Source of the DNA: JBJYKD01 sp049310025
GTDB lineage: Bacteria > Bacillota > Thermosediminibacteria > Thermosediminibacterales > Tepidanaerobacteraceae
Assembly (NCBI RefSeq): GCF_049310025.1
Contig: NZ_JBJYKD010000001.1
Coordinates: 124,001 to 188,000, forward strand
Direction: 5' to 3'
Length of the DNA: 64,000 nucleotides
A program made the position numbers and the translations under genes. The notes below the pieces were generated by a model, which saw only the letters and a list, made by a program, of their open reading frames with translations, ran no database searches and was not told the DNA's origin. Every line of letters starts with the position of its first letter. The stretch's first letter is position 1. Below are positions 42,960 to 52,126 of the stretch, one piece after another.

Positions 42960-45647
42960 TTACGGCTTTCCGGAAAGTTTTTTAAGAAGTACCCCCAGCT
43001 CGTTTATCTTCTGCCCGTACGTGGCCCAGTCGCCTTCTCTCTGGGCTTTTACGGCCTCATCGTATAAAGTTGCGGCGCGTTTTATCATTTCATCTGCAGT
43101 CATTTCCCCGGCGGGAACCACCGGCGCCGCCCTTTCCGCGGCGGGCTCTCCAAAAATCCTGGCAACGGCCGCCTCAAAGGTCCTTTCCATGACCACATGC
43201 TCGCCGTATGCCACCACAACCCGGGATAACTCGGGCAGCTGGCTCTGTTCCCCCTGGATGAATACGGGCCTTACGTAAATTATGGAACCGTCCACGGGCA
43301 ATACCAGCAGATTGCCCCGGATAACCCGCGAACCCCGCTGGTCCCAGAGGGTCAACTGCTGGGATATCTGGGAATCCTGATTTATCCTGGCTTCTATCTG
43401 CATGGGGCCGTAAACCGTTTTATCCTTCGGGAACAGGTACAGCACTATCTTCCCGTAATTTTCCCCGTCACATCTTGCAGCCATCCATGCCCGCATGTTT
43501 TCAATGGTGGCGGGGGTAAATGGAAGCATTAAAACCATCTCGGGCTTATTTTCTCCAGGCAGCTGCAAAATGGTGTAATACGGCTCCATCTTTTGTCGTT
43601 CGCTGCCGTATATTTCATCCGGTATCTGCCACACATCCTCCTTATTATAAAAAACCTTTGTATCCTCCATGTGATACAGGGTATAAACCCTGGCCTGAAT
43701 CAAAAACAGGTCCTCGGGGTATCTTATGTGGGCTTTTATCTCTTTCGGCATCCGCTCCATAGGCTTAAAGACGCCGGGAAAGATGGCGGCATAGCTTTTT
43801 ATTATGGGGTCGCTTTTATCCGCCATATAAAAATCCATGGTTCCGTTGTATGCATCTATAACGGCTTTCACTGAATTTCTTATGTAATTTATGCCTTCAA
43901 CCGGTTCCGAATAGGGATACCGGTCCGTCACAGTGTAACCGTCTATTATCCAGTACAGCCTGCCGCTTGCCACCACCAGGTAAGGGTCAATGTCAAACCT
44001 TATAAAAGGAGCAACTTTTTTTACCATGGTCTTTATATCCCTGTCGAACAAAATCCTGCTGTCGGAGTCAAAGTTTGTGGAGACCAGAAGCTTGTAGTCC
44101 CCAAAACGTATGGCAAAAAGCAATCGGGACCAGAAATTTATCGGTATACCTCCCGTACCGCTGTATTCCGTATATGCATTGGTTTCTCCGGATGGGTAGT
44201 CAAATTCTGGTGTTCTGGAATTCACCACCACGTATTCCCTGGTGAGTTCCCCGAAGTATATCCTCGGTTCTCTTATTTTCAGTGAAGGGTCGCCCGAAAC
44301 CGGAGGAATATCTTTTATGAAATAATTGGGGAGGCCCTCGGCGGATACGGAATTGACCGGGCTCATCACCAGGCCGTAGCCGTGGGTGTACTGCAGTCGC
44401 CGGTTTATCCATGTATTGGCGCGCTCTTCCGGAAGCCTTCCCTGATCCAGCTCCCTGGCGGCCAGCATAACCTGGCGAATCTCGCCGTTTATCGTGTACC
44501 TGTCCACATCCACCTGGGCGAAATTGTAGTAAGGCCTTATCCGCTGAAGCTGGTTGTATGTCTGCTGTAACGGCCTGTAATCCCAGAGCCTCAGGGTTTT
44601 AAGAGTGGGACTATTAAATATGACCTCCGGGTTTACCGTCTCCTTGACCGGATAAACCTTCCTTTCCACCCTATCAAGGCCGTACGCCTTTAAAGTGAAT
44701 TCAATGTTGGTCTTCAAAAAAGGTTCCTCTTTAACAAACTCATTGGGGGTTACCTGCAGCTTCTGCACCAGATTCGGATATACCCCCTGTAAGACTATAG
44801 AAGCGGCGATGAAAACTCCCAGGGTCCACACCAGCATTGCCGGCCTTTTAACGGCCAGATTTACCACCAGCAGGGCCGCAAGGACCAGCGAAAGAGCCAT
44901 CATGATCTTTAAGGCCGGCAGGACCGCATGGACATCGGTGTAACTCGCACCAAAGGCCACCCCCCTGGGAGAATATAAAAGGTTATACATAGACAACCGG
45001 TAGCCGTAAGCCTTTAATACAAAAAACAGGGCCATAAGAAAAACCACCTGTTTTTCCCGGGCCAGCAGGTCAAGCCAGCTGCCGGGACCTTCCTCAATGT
45101 GTGCCATTAAGAATAAGGCGGCCACGGCCACCATGGTCATTACAACCGTGGTAATTGCAAGTTCGTAAGCTTCTTGATAAAAGGGCAGCTTGAATACATA
45201 AAAACCTATGTCTTTCTTAAATAATGGGTCGGAAATCCCAAATGAGGATGGGTGCAAAAATTTCTGAACCGTCAGCCAGTAGGAAGAAGTAAAGGCGGTA
45301 AAAATTGCGGCCAGGATAAAACTTGCGGCAAGTAAAAAGCGTTTCACCCACCTGCCGGTCAGCACCGCGGAAAGCGCATCGTTGACCACACCCTCCCTGT
45401 ATTTATAACTCAATGCTCTGGAAAGTTTTCCGCCGGCCGTAAGAAGGTTTATGTATATAAAGAAAAAAAATAAGACGCCGCTTGCAATCCTTACTACCCA
45501 CCGGGAATAAAAAATCGTCCAGAAAACATTCAAAAAACCCGTGGATTTATACCACATAATTTCCGTAAGGAAGCCAGCACCCAGCGTTAAAACCGCTGCA
45601 AGCACAGCTATAGCGGCAATCAAAAAATAACTCACAGGTCTGTTCAT
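42960..45647 (-). CDS. UPF0182 family membrane protein
   Basis: An 895-residue protein of the UPF0182 (DUF/COG1615) family. Seven or so membrane helices occupy the first third (residues 1-310), followed by a large domain that is probably extracytoplasmic and carries many conserved motifs such as RPYYNFAQVDVDRY, YTHGYGLVMSPVN and IPINFWSRLLFAIRFGD. No function is established for the family. Start is ATG 45647 with GGGAG 8 nt upstream; a longer frame to 45743 lacks such a site. Length is typical. Confidence 0.93.
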   Translation of the reverse strand: MNRPVSYFLIAAIAVLAAVLTLGAGFLTEIMWYKSTGFLNVFWTIFYSRWVVRIASGVLFFFFIYINLLTAGGKLSRALSYKYREGVVNDALSAVLTGRWVKRFLLAASFILAAIFTAFTSSYWLTVQKFLHPSSFGISDPLFKKDIGFYVFKLPFYQEAYELAITTVVMTMVAVAALFLMAHIEEGPGSWLDLLAREKQVVFLMALFFVLKAYGYRLSMYNLLYSPRGVAFGASYTDVHAVLPALKIMMALSLVLAALLVVNLAVKRPAMLVWTLGVFIAASIVLQGVYPNLVQKLQVTPNEFVKEEPFLKTNIEFTLKAYGLDRVERKVYPVKETVNPEVIFNSPTLKTLRLWDYRPLQQTYNQLQRIRPYYNFAQVDVDRYTINGEIRQVMLAARELDQGRLPEERANTWINRRLQYTHGYGLVMSPVNSVSAEGLPNYFIKDIPPVSGDPSLKIREPRIYFGELTREYVVVNSRTPEFDYPSGETNAYTEYSGTGGIPINFWSRLLFAIRFGDYKLLVSTNFDSDSRILFDRDIKTMVKKVAPFIRFDIDPYLVVASGRLYWIIDGYTVTDRYPYSEPVEGINYIRNSVKAVIDAYNGTMDFYMADKSDPIIKSYAAIFPGVFKPMERMPKEIKAHIRYPEDLFLIQARVYTLYHMEDTKVFYNKEDVWQIPDEIYGSERQKMEPYYTILQLPGENKPEMVLMLPFTPATIENMRAWMAARCDGENYGKIVLYLFPKDKTVYGPMQIEARINQDSQISQQLTLWDQRGSRVIRGNLLVLPVDGSIIYVRPVFIQGEQSQLPELSRVVVAYGEHVVMERTFEAAVARIFGEPAAERAAPVVPAGEMTADEMIKRAATLYDEAVKAQREGDWATYGQKINELGVLLKKLSGKP

Positions 45648-45781
45648 ATATGCATCTCCCTTCCCCAGTTTTTTTCCGCGCCGGCTTTCGGGATTATCTC
45701 CTTTGAAAAAGGTTATATTATAGTATGAGTAAATATATTCCATTTTATTTTAACACAAATACCATGGTACTTTAAAGAAAA

Positions 45782-45813
45782 AATAAAAAAGAGCAAGGTT
45801 ATTCACCCTGCTC
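45782..45813 (-). terminator. Terminator of the zinc-ribbon gene
   Basis: On the minus strand GAGCAGGGT and ACCTTGCTC pair (one mismatch) around GAATA, followed by TTTTTTATT. The stem includes the last codons and stop of the small gene. Confidence 0.85.
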
Positions 45814-45945
45814 CTTTGTCGATTTTTCTTGTTCTTCTTTTTCTTTTTCTACCACTTTTCGTCCACAGTAAGGGCACGTCCAGACTTTCAAGTCTGCAGC
45901 AGAATAGGAGCGTTTGTTGCAATATGGACATGTAGTATACGGCAA
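45799..45945 (-). CDS. 48-residue zinc-ribbon protein
   Basis: A short gene easily missed. TTG at 45945 has GGGGGG 6 nt upstream. The product has two CPYC knuckles (Cys6/Cys9 and Cys24/Cys27, spaced by 14 residues), the pattern of a zinc ribbon, and then a highly charged Glu/Lys tail (EKEKEEQEK). Its own terminator overlaps the stop codon. No function can be assigned; small zinc ribbons often bind nucleic acids or act as adaptors. Confidence 0.8.
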   Translation of the reverse strand: MPYTTCPYCNKRSYSAADLKVWTCPYCGRKVVEKEKEEQEKSTKEQGE

Positions 45946-46087
45946 AATAAACCCCCCAAACTTTCTTGTGTAACCCTGTGACCAAACTTCGCTTCGCTCT
46001 GATATGTTTTATTAATTCCCCAAAATTTTCTTAAATCCTTCCTGCAGACCATATTTTTTAAAAAATTTTTTGGACGGGTGAGAAGGG

Positions 46088-46789
46088 ATGAATACCTTTT
46101 TTAGAATATTTTTTTACAGTTCCATTTCGGGCGCGGCAGTGCTGATCGGCGGCTACCTTGGAACAAAAAAAATCCCGGACAAACTGCTGGCATTCGTGCT
46201 TACATTTGGTTCGGGTGTGCTTTTGTCGGTGCTCTCGTTCTCGCTCATGCATGAAGCTTACCGCCAGTCCGGACCAGTCTATACTTCTCTTGCGTTTCTT
46301 GCGGGCGGTATATTCTTCTATATAATAGAGGGCCTTCTGACAAAATATGTGGCTCCAGGCACCGGGATGATACTGGGAACAGCGCTGGATGACCTTCCGG
46401 AGGCTTTAAGCATGGGTATCGGATTCGCCACAAAAAGCGGGCGGTTGGGAGTGGTCCTGGCCCTATCCATTTTTTTGCACAACATCCCCGAGGGCATATC
46501 CTCCACCCGCGATCTCGTTGACCGTGCGCGACTTTCTTCCAGCGCCGCCATGGTCCTGGCTTTAATCATCGCTCTTTTAGACCCCCTGGCGGCCCTCACC
46601 GGCTATTACATCCTGAGAAACCTGAGCGAAATCTGGCTTGGAATGATCATGGCCTTTTCCGGAGGGTCCATACTGTTCATGACCGGGACAGACATGATAC
46701 CCAAAGCTCACAGGATTGGAACCCGTCTGGAAAATATCGGCATACTGGGGGGATTTCTCGCCGCCTTCTTATTGAGCCGTTTGATGTGA
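46088..46789 (+). CDS. ZIP-family metal transporter (GufA-like)
   Basis: A 233-residue membrane protein with about eight helices. The ZIP metal-binding helices are recognisable: DDLPEALSMG and LHNIPEGISS, the latter carrying the HNxPEG signature. It probably imports or equilibrates Zn2+ or related divalent metals. GAGAAGG directly precedes the ATG. The upstream 45946-46087 holds no promoter I can name. Confidence 0.92.
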   Translation: MNTFFRIFFYSSISGAAVLIGGYLGTKKIPDKLLAFVLTFGSGVLLSVLSFSLMHEAYRQSGPVYTSLAFLAGGIFFYIIEGLLTKYVAPGTGMILGTALDDLPEALSMGIGFATKSGRLGVVLALSIFLHNIPEGISSTRDLVDRARLSSSAAMVLALIIALLDPLAALTGYYILRNLSEIWLGMIMAFSGGSILFMTGTDMIPKAHRIGTRLENIGILGGFLAAFLLSRLM

Positions 46790-46865
46790 TGCGGGGTGAA
46801 ATATGCTATAATAATATAAAATGGATAAAATGGACAAAAAGGTAAGTCGTCATGGAGGTGGTCCT

Positions 46866-47285
46866 TTGGAAAGCATCGATGTGGCCAAGATCGCCGTTAA
46901 GATGGCCCTTTCCACCCGCAGCGAGGAGCTGGAGCTGAAGCAGATCTATGCCAAAATGCATGTGAAGGTAGCCGCCGTAGATTTTGGCGGCGACTTCATA
47001 AACTCTATCAAAAAGATCATCGAGAGAGCCGTGGTCGCCGCCAAACGGGAAGGAGTAATCGAAGAGGAAACCCACGTGCTGGAAGGCGCCGTGGTGGGCG
47101 CCACCCGGGAGGCCCTTTCCCAGGTTATGCAAAAGGCTCTGGGACTGAATGTTGGAGGCAAAATCGGCATTGCAAGGTGGGGTGAGCACATCAGCGTGGC
47201 CATGTTTTTCGGGGTGGGATTTTTGAACCTCAACGAAGTGGTCATCGGCCTGGGGCACAGGTCTATCCCAAATTTTAACGAATAA
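46866..47285 (+). CDS. HutP-family RNA-binding antiterminator-like protein
   Basis: A 139-residue protein resembling HutP, the hexameric, histidine- and Mg-dependent antiterminator of the Bacillus subtilis hut operon. The C-terminal ISVAMFFGVGFLNLNEVVIG and LGHRSI align by eye with the HutP segment ending LEHETFGVGINHI. I prefer TTG 46866, with GGAGG 7 nt upstream; ATG 46821 has no ribosome binding site. No histidine-utilisation genes are in the window. The next gene set downstream has UAG triplets and an attenuator in its leader, a possible target. Confidence 0.82.
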   Translation: MESIDVAKIAVKMALSTRSEELELKQIYAKMHVKVAAVDFGGDFINSIKKIIERAVVAAKREGVIEEETHVLEGAVVGATREALSQVMQKALGLNVGGKIGIARWGEHISVAMFFGVGFLNLNEVVIGLGHRSIPNFNE

Positions 47286-47470
47286 CAGGCTTCATCATAC
47301 GAACTTTACAGCCTTACTTGCATATTTTTCAGATTTACATAAAAACTTTATTTTACCGCAAACCCTCTTTATCACCATTGGTTAGGATAAAATTTTCACA
47401 GGTCAAAAAGCCTGAAAACGACAGCCGCACATAGAAAAAAAGACCCTGCCTCCTTTCACGAGCTTTTTGA

Positions 47471-47499
47471 TTGACAACAAAGACCGGTAGTTGTATAAT
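47471..47499 (+). promoter_or_regulatory. Sigma-A promoter of the ABC transporter operon
   Basis: Consensus TTGACA (47471-47476), 17-nt spacer, consensus TATAAT (47494-47499). The start is predicted near 47506, giving a leader of about 117 nt. 47286-47470 holds nothing else I can support. Confidence 0.93.
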
Positions 47500-47514
47500 A
47501 AAACCAAAGTAAAT

Positions 47515-47576
47515 CGGTAGGACGGTAGTATGGTAGGAGAAACAGTGTTTTCAGCACTCTTACCGGAGTGTTTTTT
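47515..47576 (+). promoter_or_regulatory. Attenuator leader with three evenly spaced UAG triplets
   Basis: GGTAG repeats place UAG at 47518, 47526 and 47534 (period exactly 8), followed by CAG at 47543 and 47552, then a terminator hairpin. CGGTAG is also complementary to the hairpin loop TTACCG, so an alternative antiterminator fold is possible. HutP recognises three NAG triplets with 4-nt spacers; here the spacers are 5 nt. Control by the adjacent HutP-family protein is inference. Confidence 0.6.
47553..47576 (+). terminator. Leader terminator (attenuator) of the ABC operon
   Basis: AGCACTC (47553-47559) and GAGTGTT (47566-47572) form a 7-bp stem with one G-T pair and loop TTACCG, running into TTTTTTATTTTT. 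It lies 47 nt before the lipoprotein start, inside the transcribed leader. Confidence 0.85.
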
Positions 47577-47622
47577 ATTTTTCTCCCCCATGCTTACCGG
47601 CACAAAAAGGGGGTCATTTGTT

Positions 47623-48672
47623 TTGAAGAAGTTCTTGGTGTTATCGCTGGTTTTGCTCCTTTCCTTATCATTTGTGGTGGCCGGTTGCGGCGGCCAAAAA
47701 GCCGGCAGCGACACAAATGCCGGCAGCACCAGTTCCAGTGCAGGTTCCGAAAGCAAGACTTCCACTTCAAATCAAAAGACCTTCAAGATCGGCATCTCCC
47801 AGTTTGTTGAACATCCCGCGCTGGACGCTGCGCGGAAAGGATTTATAGACGGTCTTAAAGAAGCCGGTTTTGAAGAGGGTAAAAACGTGACATTTGAAGT
47901 GGAAAACGCCCAGGCGGATTTTCCCACAACCCAGACCATCGCCGACAAGTTTGTGGGAGAAAAGGTGGACATGATCCTGGCTATAGCCACACCTTCCGCC
48001 CAATCGGCAGCCAACGCCACGAAAGATATTCCCATTTTGATTACCGCGGTAACCGACCCGGTTTCAGCCGGCCTTGTTAAGAGCCTGGAAAAACCCGGTA
48101 CCAACGTCACGGGCACCACCGATATGAATCCCATTAAGGAACAGCTGGAACTTTTAAAGGAAATTCTTCCTTCCGCAAAAAATGTCGGTATCTTATATAA
48201 CGCGGCCGAGGCCAACTCCAAGGTGCAGGTGGAAATAGCCAGGAAAGCGGGGCAGGAGTTGGGGCTTACCCTGCATGAAGCCACAGTGGCCAACAGCAGC
48301 GAAGTAAATCAGGCTGTCCAGACCCTGGCGGGTAAAGTGGACGCGATATATCTCCCCACCGATAACACAGTGGCTTCTGCCATCGGCGCCGTTGTGAAGG
48401 TTTGCAACGACGTTAAAATCCCTGTTATCGGTTCCGAAAGAGGCATGGTTGAGGGCGGAGCCCTGGCCACCCTGGGAATAGACTACTACCTGCTGGGCAA
48501 ACAAACCGGCCGAATCGCCGCACGGGTTCTGAAAGGGGAAAATCCCAAGGATATCCCCGTGGAAGGTTCAAAGGACCTGAAGCTTATAATCAATAAAAAA
48601 TCCGCCGATGCTCTCGGCGTTAAAATCCCGGAATCCGTTATGTCGAGGGCGGATGAGGTTTTGGATAAATAA
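47623..48672 (+). CDS. ABC transporter substrate-binding lipoprotein
   Basis: A 349-residue lipoprotein of the ABC_sub_bind (TrpX/YtrX-like) family. A signal peptide ends in the lipobox VAGC, a Ser/Gly-rich linker follows, then the binding fold with motifs such as QFVEHPALDAARKG, ITAVTDPVSAGLV, VTGTTDMNPIKEQLELLK and LPTDNTVASA. Relatives bind tryptophan or other small organic ligands, so the substrate is open. Start is TTG 47623 with AGGGGG 9 nt upstream; an in-frame ATG at 47530 lies inside the attenuator and is rejected. Confidence 0.9.
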   Translation: MKKFLVLSLVLLLSLSFVVAGCGGQKAGSDTNAGSTSSSAGSESKTSTSNQKTFKIGISQFVEHPALDAARKGFIDGLKEAGFEEGKNVTFEVENAQADFPTTQTIADKFVGEKVDMILAIATPSAQSAANATKDIPILITAVTDPVSAGLVKSLEKPGTNVTGTTDMNPIKEQLELLKEILPSAKNVGILYNAAEANSKVQVEIARKAGQELGLTLHEATVANSSEVNQAVQTLAGKVDAIYLPTDNTVASAIGAVVKVCNDVKIPVIGSERGMVEGGALATLGIDYYLLGKQTGRIAARVLKGENPKDIPVEGSKDLKLIINKKSADALGVKIPESVMSRADEVLDK

Positions 48673-48690
48673 TCCGAGGTGTGTTGACAG

Positions 48691-49596
48691 ATGTGGCAAA
48701 ATATGCTGCTAAAATCCCTGGAACAGGGCCTGGTCTTCGGGATTATGGCCCTGGGGGTATATATCACATTTAAAATACTAAACTTCGCAGACCTTACGGT
48801 AGATGGAAGCTTCCCTCTAGGAGCTGCAGTGGCCGCCTCGCTTATTGTGGGCGGCCAAAGCCCTTTTGTTGCGACGACGGCAGCCGTTATAGCCGGAGCC
48901 GCGGCCGGGTTCGTGACGGGTTTTTTAAACACCAAAGCAAAGATCAGCGACCTCCTGGCCGGAATTCTTACGATGACTTCCCTTTATTCGATTAATTTAA
49001 GGATTATGGGTCGTCCCAACATCCCGTTATTGAACCAGCCCACCGTTTTTTCTTTTATAGAAGTCTTTATGAAAAAATATTTTGCAGGTTTTCCCCTTAC
49101 TTACATCTATCTCGCTGTGTTTATTATAACTGTCTTTATAATCAAGTTTTTACTTGATGCTTTTTTAAAAACCCAGCTGGGTTTTGCTTTGAGGGCCACA
49201 GGCGACAATCCCCAGATGATCCGCAGCCAGGGCGTAAACACCGACCTTACAAAGATAATCGGGCTATCCCTTTCAAACGCCTTAACGGCACTGGCGGGCG
49301 CTTTGGTGGCCCAGTACCAGGGATTCGCCGATGTGGGCATGGGAATCGGCACAGTAATAGCCGGCCTTGCTTCGGTGATAATTGGCGATGCATTGCTGGG
49401 AGAAAGGTCCATTTCTATTGGAACTCTCGGTGTCCTTTTCGGTTCCTTTTTATACAGGTTCAGCATTTCCCTGGTGCTGTCCTTCAGGCTGGCCCAGGCT
49501 TCGGATTTGAAATTGCTTACCGCAGTGGTGGTGATCGTCGCTCTCACCGCCCCGAGATTTAAAAAGGCCTTTAAATTGACCGCGGAAAGGAGGTAG
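48691..49596 (+). CDS. ABC transporter permease
   Basis: A 301-residue membrane protein of the branched-chain/uncharacterised (TrpY-like) permease group with about eight helices. GIMALGVYITFKILNFADLTVDGSFPLG near the N-terminus and FALRATGDNPQMIRSQGV (cytoplasmic loop contacting the ATPase) are typical. It lies 18 bp after the lipoprotein gene and 4 bp before the ATPase gene. Confidence 0.93.
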   Translation: MWQNMLLKSLEQGLVFGIMALGVYITFKILNFADLTVDGSFPLGAAVAASLIVGGQSPFVATTAAVIAGAAAGFVTGFLNTKAKISDLLAGILTMTSLYSINLRIMGRPNIPLLNQPTVFSFIEVFMKKYFAGFPLTYIYLAVFIITVFIIKFLLDAFLKTQLGFALRATGDNPQMIRSQGVNTDLTKIIGLSLSNALTALAGALVAQYQGFADVGMGIGTVIAGLASVIIGDALLGERSISIGTLGVLFGSFLYRFSISLVLSFRLAQASDLKLLTAVVVIVALTAPRFKKAFKLTAERR

Positions 49597-49600
49597 TTCA

Positions 49601-50395
49601 ATGCTTACCCTGAAAAATATCTCCAAGACTTTCAATCCCAACACTCCAAACGAGAATCGGGTCTTTGACGGCCTGTCGTTACAAGTGGAGGAAGGGGATT
49701 TTATAACAATCATCGGCAGCAACGGGGCTGGAAAATCCACGCTGCTCAACGCCATAGCCGGCGTTTTCCCTGTGGACGATGGACAAATACTCCTTGACGG
49801 AAAAGATATCACCACCCTGCCGGAACACAGGAGGGCAGCCTTCATAGGCAGGGTGTTCCAGGACCCCATGCTGGGTACTTCGCCTTCAATGACCATCGAG
49901 GAAAATCTATCCCTGGCATACAGCCGGGCCAACAATATTTCCCTCAGGTGGGGCCTGGATTTTAATAAGCGGAAGATATTTAGAAAATACCTTTCAGAAC
50001 TTCCGCTGGGCCTTGAAAACCGCCTTACCACCAAGGTTAAACTGCTTTCGGGCGGTCAGAGGCAGGCTTTAACCCTAATCATGGCTACCATGAAAAAACC
50101 GCGGCTGCTTCTCCTCGACGAGCACACCGCAGCCCTTGACCCGAAGACCGCCATGCTGGTAAATGACCTGACCGAAGAGATCATTCACAGGAATAAGATA
50201 ACAACCCTTATGGTGACCCACAACCTTGAGCATGCCATTAAGATGGGCAACAGACTCATCATGATGCACAAGGGTAAAATCGTCCTGGATATAAAGGGAG
50301 AAGAAAAGGCTACGCTGACCATTCCCCGGCTTTTGAATAAATTTGAGCAGCTGCAGGGTGAAAAATTTGTAGAAGACCGTGTGATGCTGGCTTAA
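49601..50395 (+). CDS. ABC transporter ATP-binding protein
   Basis: A 264-residue ATPase with Walker A GSNGAGKST, Q-loop RVFQDPMLG, signature LLSGGQRQALTL, Walker B LLLLDEHTAALD and the switch His in MVTHNLEHA. It energises the preceding permease. Its stop overlaps the convergent radical SAM gene by 4 bp and no terminator is visible. Confidence 0.95.
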   Translation: MLTLKNISKTFNPNTPNENRVFDGLSLQVEEGDFITIIGSNGAGKSTLLNAIAGVFPVDDGQILLDGKDITTLPEHRRAAFIGRVFQDPMLGTSPSMTIEENLSLAYSRANNISLRWGLDFNKRKIFRKYLSELPLGLENRLTTKVKLLSGGQRQALTLIMATMKKPRLLLLDEHTAALDPKTAMLVNDLTEEIIHRNKITTLMVTHNLEHAIKMGNRLIMMHKGKIVLDIKGEEKATLTIPRLLNKFEQLQGEKFVEDRVMLA

Positions 50396-52092
50396 AGTTG
50401 AAACTTTGCATAACGTGTTTCACCGTCTTTTCGAAAAAATATGATTCCAATTTCTTTGCAACCGGTATTTTCCGGAACGTCGTGTTTGAAATATCCTACT
50501 GCGGCATGCTTTACCTCTTCGTGTGCCGGTAAAGTCTGCGCCTCAGGAAAATTTTTTTCAAGCCACTTCCGGTCGCCTGCATAAGCCCGGACCTTTTCCA
50601 TAAGGCGTTTGTTTTCGGGTCTTCGTGTATTAACCGGCGGGGCCTCTTTGCCGTTATGAAACATAAAGTCGAAATTGACCAGATCTCTGAACAATTCATG
50701 GTCAACATCGAGCGTGCGGGCGTATTCAAAGAGCAATTCATACCGCGATCTCAGCGAAAGGCTTCGCCTCAGGAAGCCTTTTTTGTTGCAGTAGTCGTAA
50801 AATGACAGATACATTTCAAAAGGGCTCTTGAATTTTTTTATTAGATAAGAAAGGGAATATTGAAACCTGCCGTCATTGTAAAACCTCTCCAGCAGTTTTG
50901 AAATCCCCTTCAGGATTCTGAGCTCTTCATACGCCATATTCCGGGTGTACAAAACTTCGTAGGGCGGTTTTGAGCGGTAGCGGATACCGTAATCGTCCGC
51001 CTCCCTCCGCAGGCGTGTTCCTTTCAGAAGTTTCAAAAACCCCAGCTGTATCTCCTCGGGGCCCAGGCTGTACACCTCATTGAAAGAGCGGGTAAAGCTT
51101 GAAAAATCTTCATGGGGCAGGCCGGCGATCAAATCCAGGTGAAGTTTTATGCCGGCTTTTTTCAGCAGTTTTATGCCTCTCAGCGTCCTTTCAACATCCG
51201 CCGTCCTTGAAACGGCCTTGAGGGACTCGGGGTTGGTGGTTTGAACCCCCACCTCAAACCGGAGCCTTTTCTCAAGGCCTTTCAGGCTTTCTATAAACCG
51301 GTCATCCACCAGCTCGGGGTTTATCTCGCAGTGAAAGACCGTCTCTCCGGGCAGAGTGCGTATTATGTCGAGGATTTTAACAGCCCTTTCCGGATCGCAA
51401 TTGAAGGAACGGTCTACCAGCTTGACCACACCGACACCTTTTGCTGCAAAGAATTCAAAATCCCTCTTCACTTTATCAAGATCGGCCTTTCGCAGGTTCC
51501 TTTCCAGGGAAGAAAGGCAAAAGGCGCAGTTAAAAGGGCAGCCTCTCGATGTTTCATAATACACCAGTTTATTGCTCAGGTCTTCCTCCTCGCCGTATGA
51601 AAGGGGGATATCGTTTAAATCCAGGCACCCCTGCAGGGGTGGGTTTACCGTCACTCTTCCATTTTCCCTGAAAGCTATTCCGTCGATGGTCTTGACCGTC
51701 CCCCTCCTTTTCAGAGCCATGAGCAGCCGCCTGAAGCGCTCCTCCCCCTCCCCGAGAATGACGCAGTCAACATACCCGTTTTTCTCCATTATTTCGGGGA
51801 CGTCGTATGAAACCTCCGGCCCCCCCAGGACTATCATAGTCTCCGGCCTTATTTTCTTGATATTTTCGGCCAGGTAAAGCACCTGCTCTATGTTCCAGAT
51901 GTAGCATGAAAAGCCAATCAAATCCGCTCCCCAGGAGACCAGGTCTTCCAGCACATCGTCCATATCGTCATTTATTGTTGCCTCGTACACCAAAATTTCT
52001 TCTCCCCTGCAGTATGCCGCTATGTTCCTTATGGCGAGATTGGTGTGGACAAATTTAGCGTTAATACCCACAAGAAGCGTTTTCACCTTCAT
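50392..52092 (-). CDS. B12-binding-domain radical SAM protein (DUF4080 type)
   Basis: A 566-residue protein. A Rossmann-like cobalamin-binding domain (about 1-140; GADLIGFSCYIWN, VLGGPEVSYD) precedes the radical SAM core with the 4Fe-4S motif CPFNCAFC (CxxxCxxC) and LIAGLPHEDFSSF. The C-terminal part is the conserved DUF4080 region. It lacks the DxHxxG cobalamin motif of methyltransferases. Reaction unknown. It follows uxaA by 34 bp on the same strand and may share its transcript. Confidence 0.92.
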   Translation of the reverse strand: MKVKTLLVGINAKFVHTNLAIRNIAAYCRGEEILVYEATINDDMDDVLEDLVSWGADLIGFSCYIWNIEQVLYLAENIKKIRPETMIVLGGPEVSYDVPEIMEKNGYVDCVILGEGEERFRRLLMALKRRGTVKTIDGIAFRENGRVTVNPPLQGCLDLNDIPLSYGEEEDLSNKLVYYETSRGCPFNCAFCLSSLERNLRKADLDKVKRDFEFFAAKGVGVVKLVDRSFNCDPERAVKILDIIRTLPGETVFHCEINPELVDDRFIESLKGLEKRLRFEVGVQTTNPESLKAVSRTADVERTLRGIKLLKKAGIKLHLDLIAGLPHEDFSSFTRSFNEVYSLGPEEIQLGFLKLLKGTRLRREADDYGIRYRSKPPYEVLYTRNMAYEELRILKGISKLLERFYNDGRFQYSLSYLIKKFKSPFEMYLSFYDYCNKKGFLRRSLSLRSRYELLFEYARTLDVDHELFRDLVNFDFMFHNGKEAPPVNTRRPENKRLMEKVRAYAGDRKWLEKNFPEAQTLPAHEEVKHAAVGYFKHDVPENTGCKEIGIIFFRKDGETRYAKFQL

Positions 52093-52126
52093 CGACCTCC
52101 CCCGGCTGGCGGTTAAAGTGCTAATA

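Noticed and set aside
45803..45985. 60-codon minus-strand open frame with an ATG start
   Set aside because: It overlaps the zinc-ribbon gene in another frame; the cysteine knuckles, ribosome binding site and terminator support the other frame.
46821..46865. ATG start of the HutP-family gene 15 codons further upstream
   Set aside because: No ribosome binding site precedes it, whereas TTG 46866 has GGAGG at 7 nt.
47515..47540. TRAP (tryptophan RNA-binding attenuation protein) site
   Set aside because: TRAP needs about eleven (G/U)AG repeats with 2-3 nt spacers; only three UAG with 5-nt spacers are present.
47530..47622. ATG start giving a longer ABC lipoprotein
   Set aside because: It would translate through the attenuator hairpin and destroy the signal peptide position; TTG 47623 restores a normal lipoprotein.
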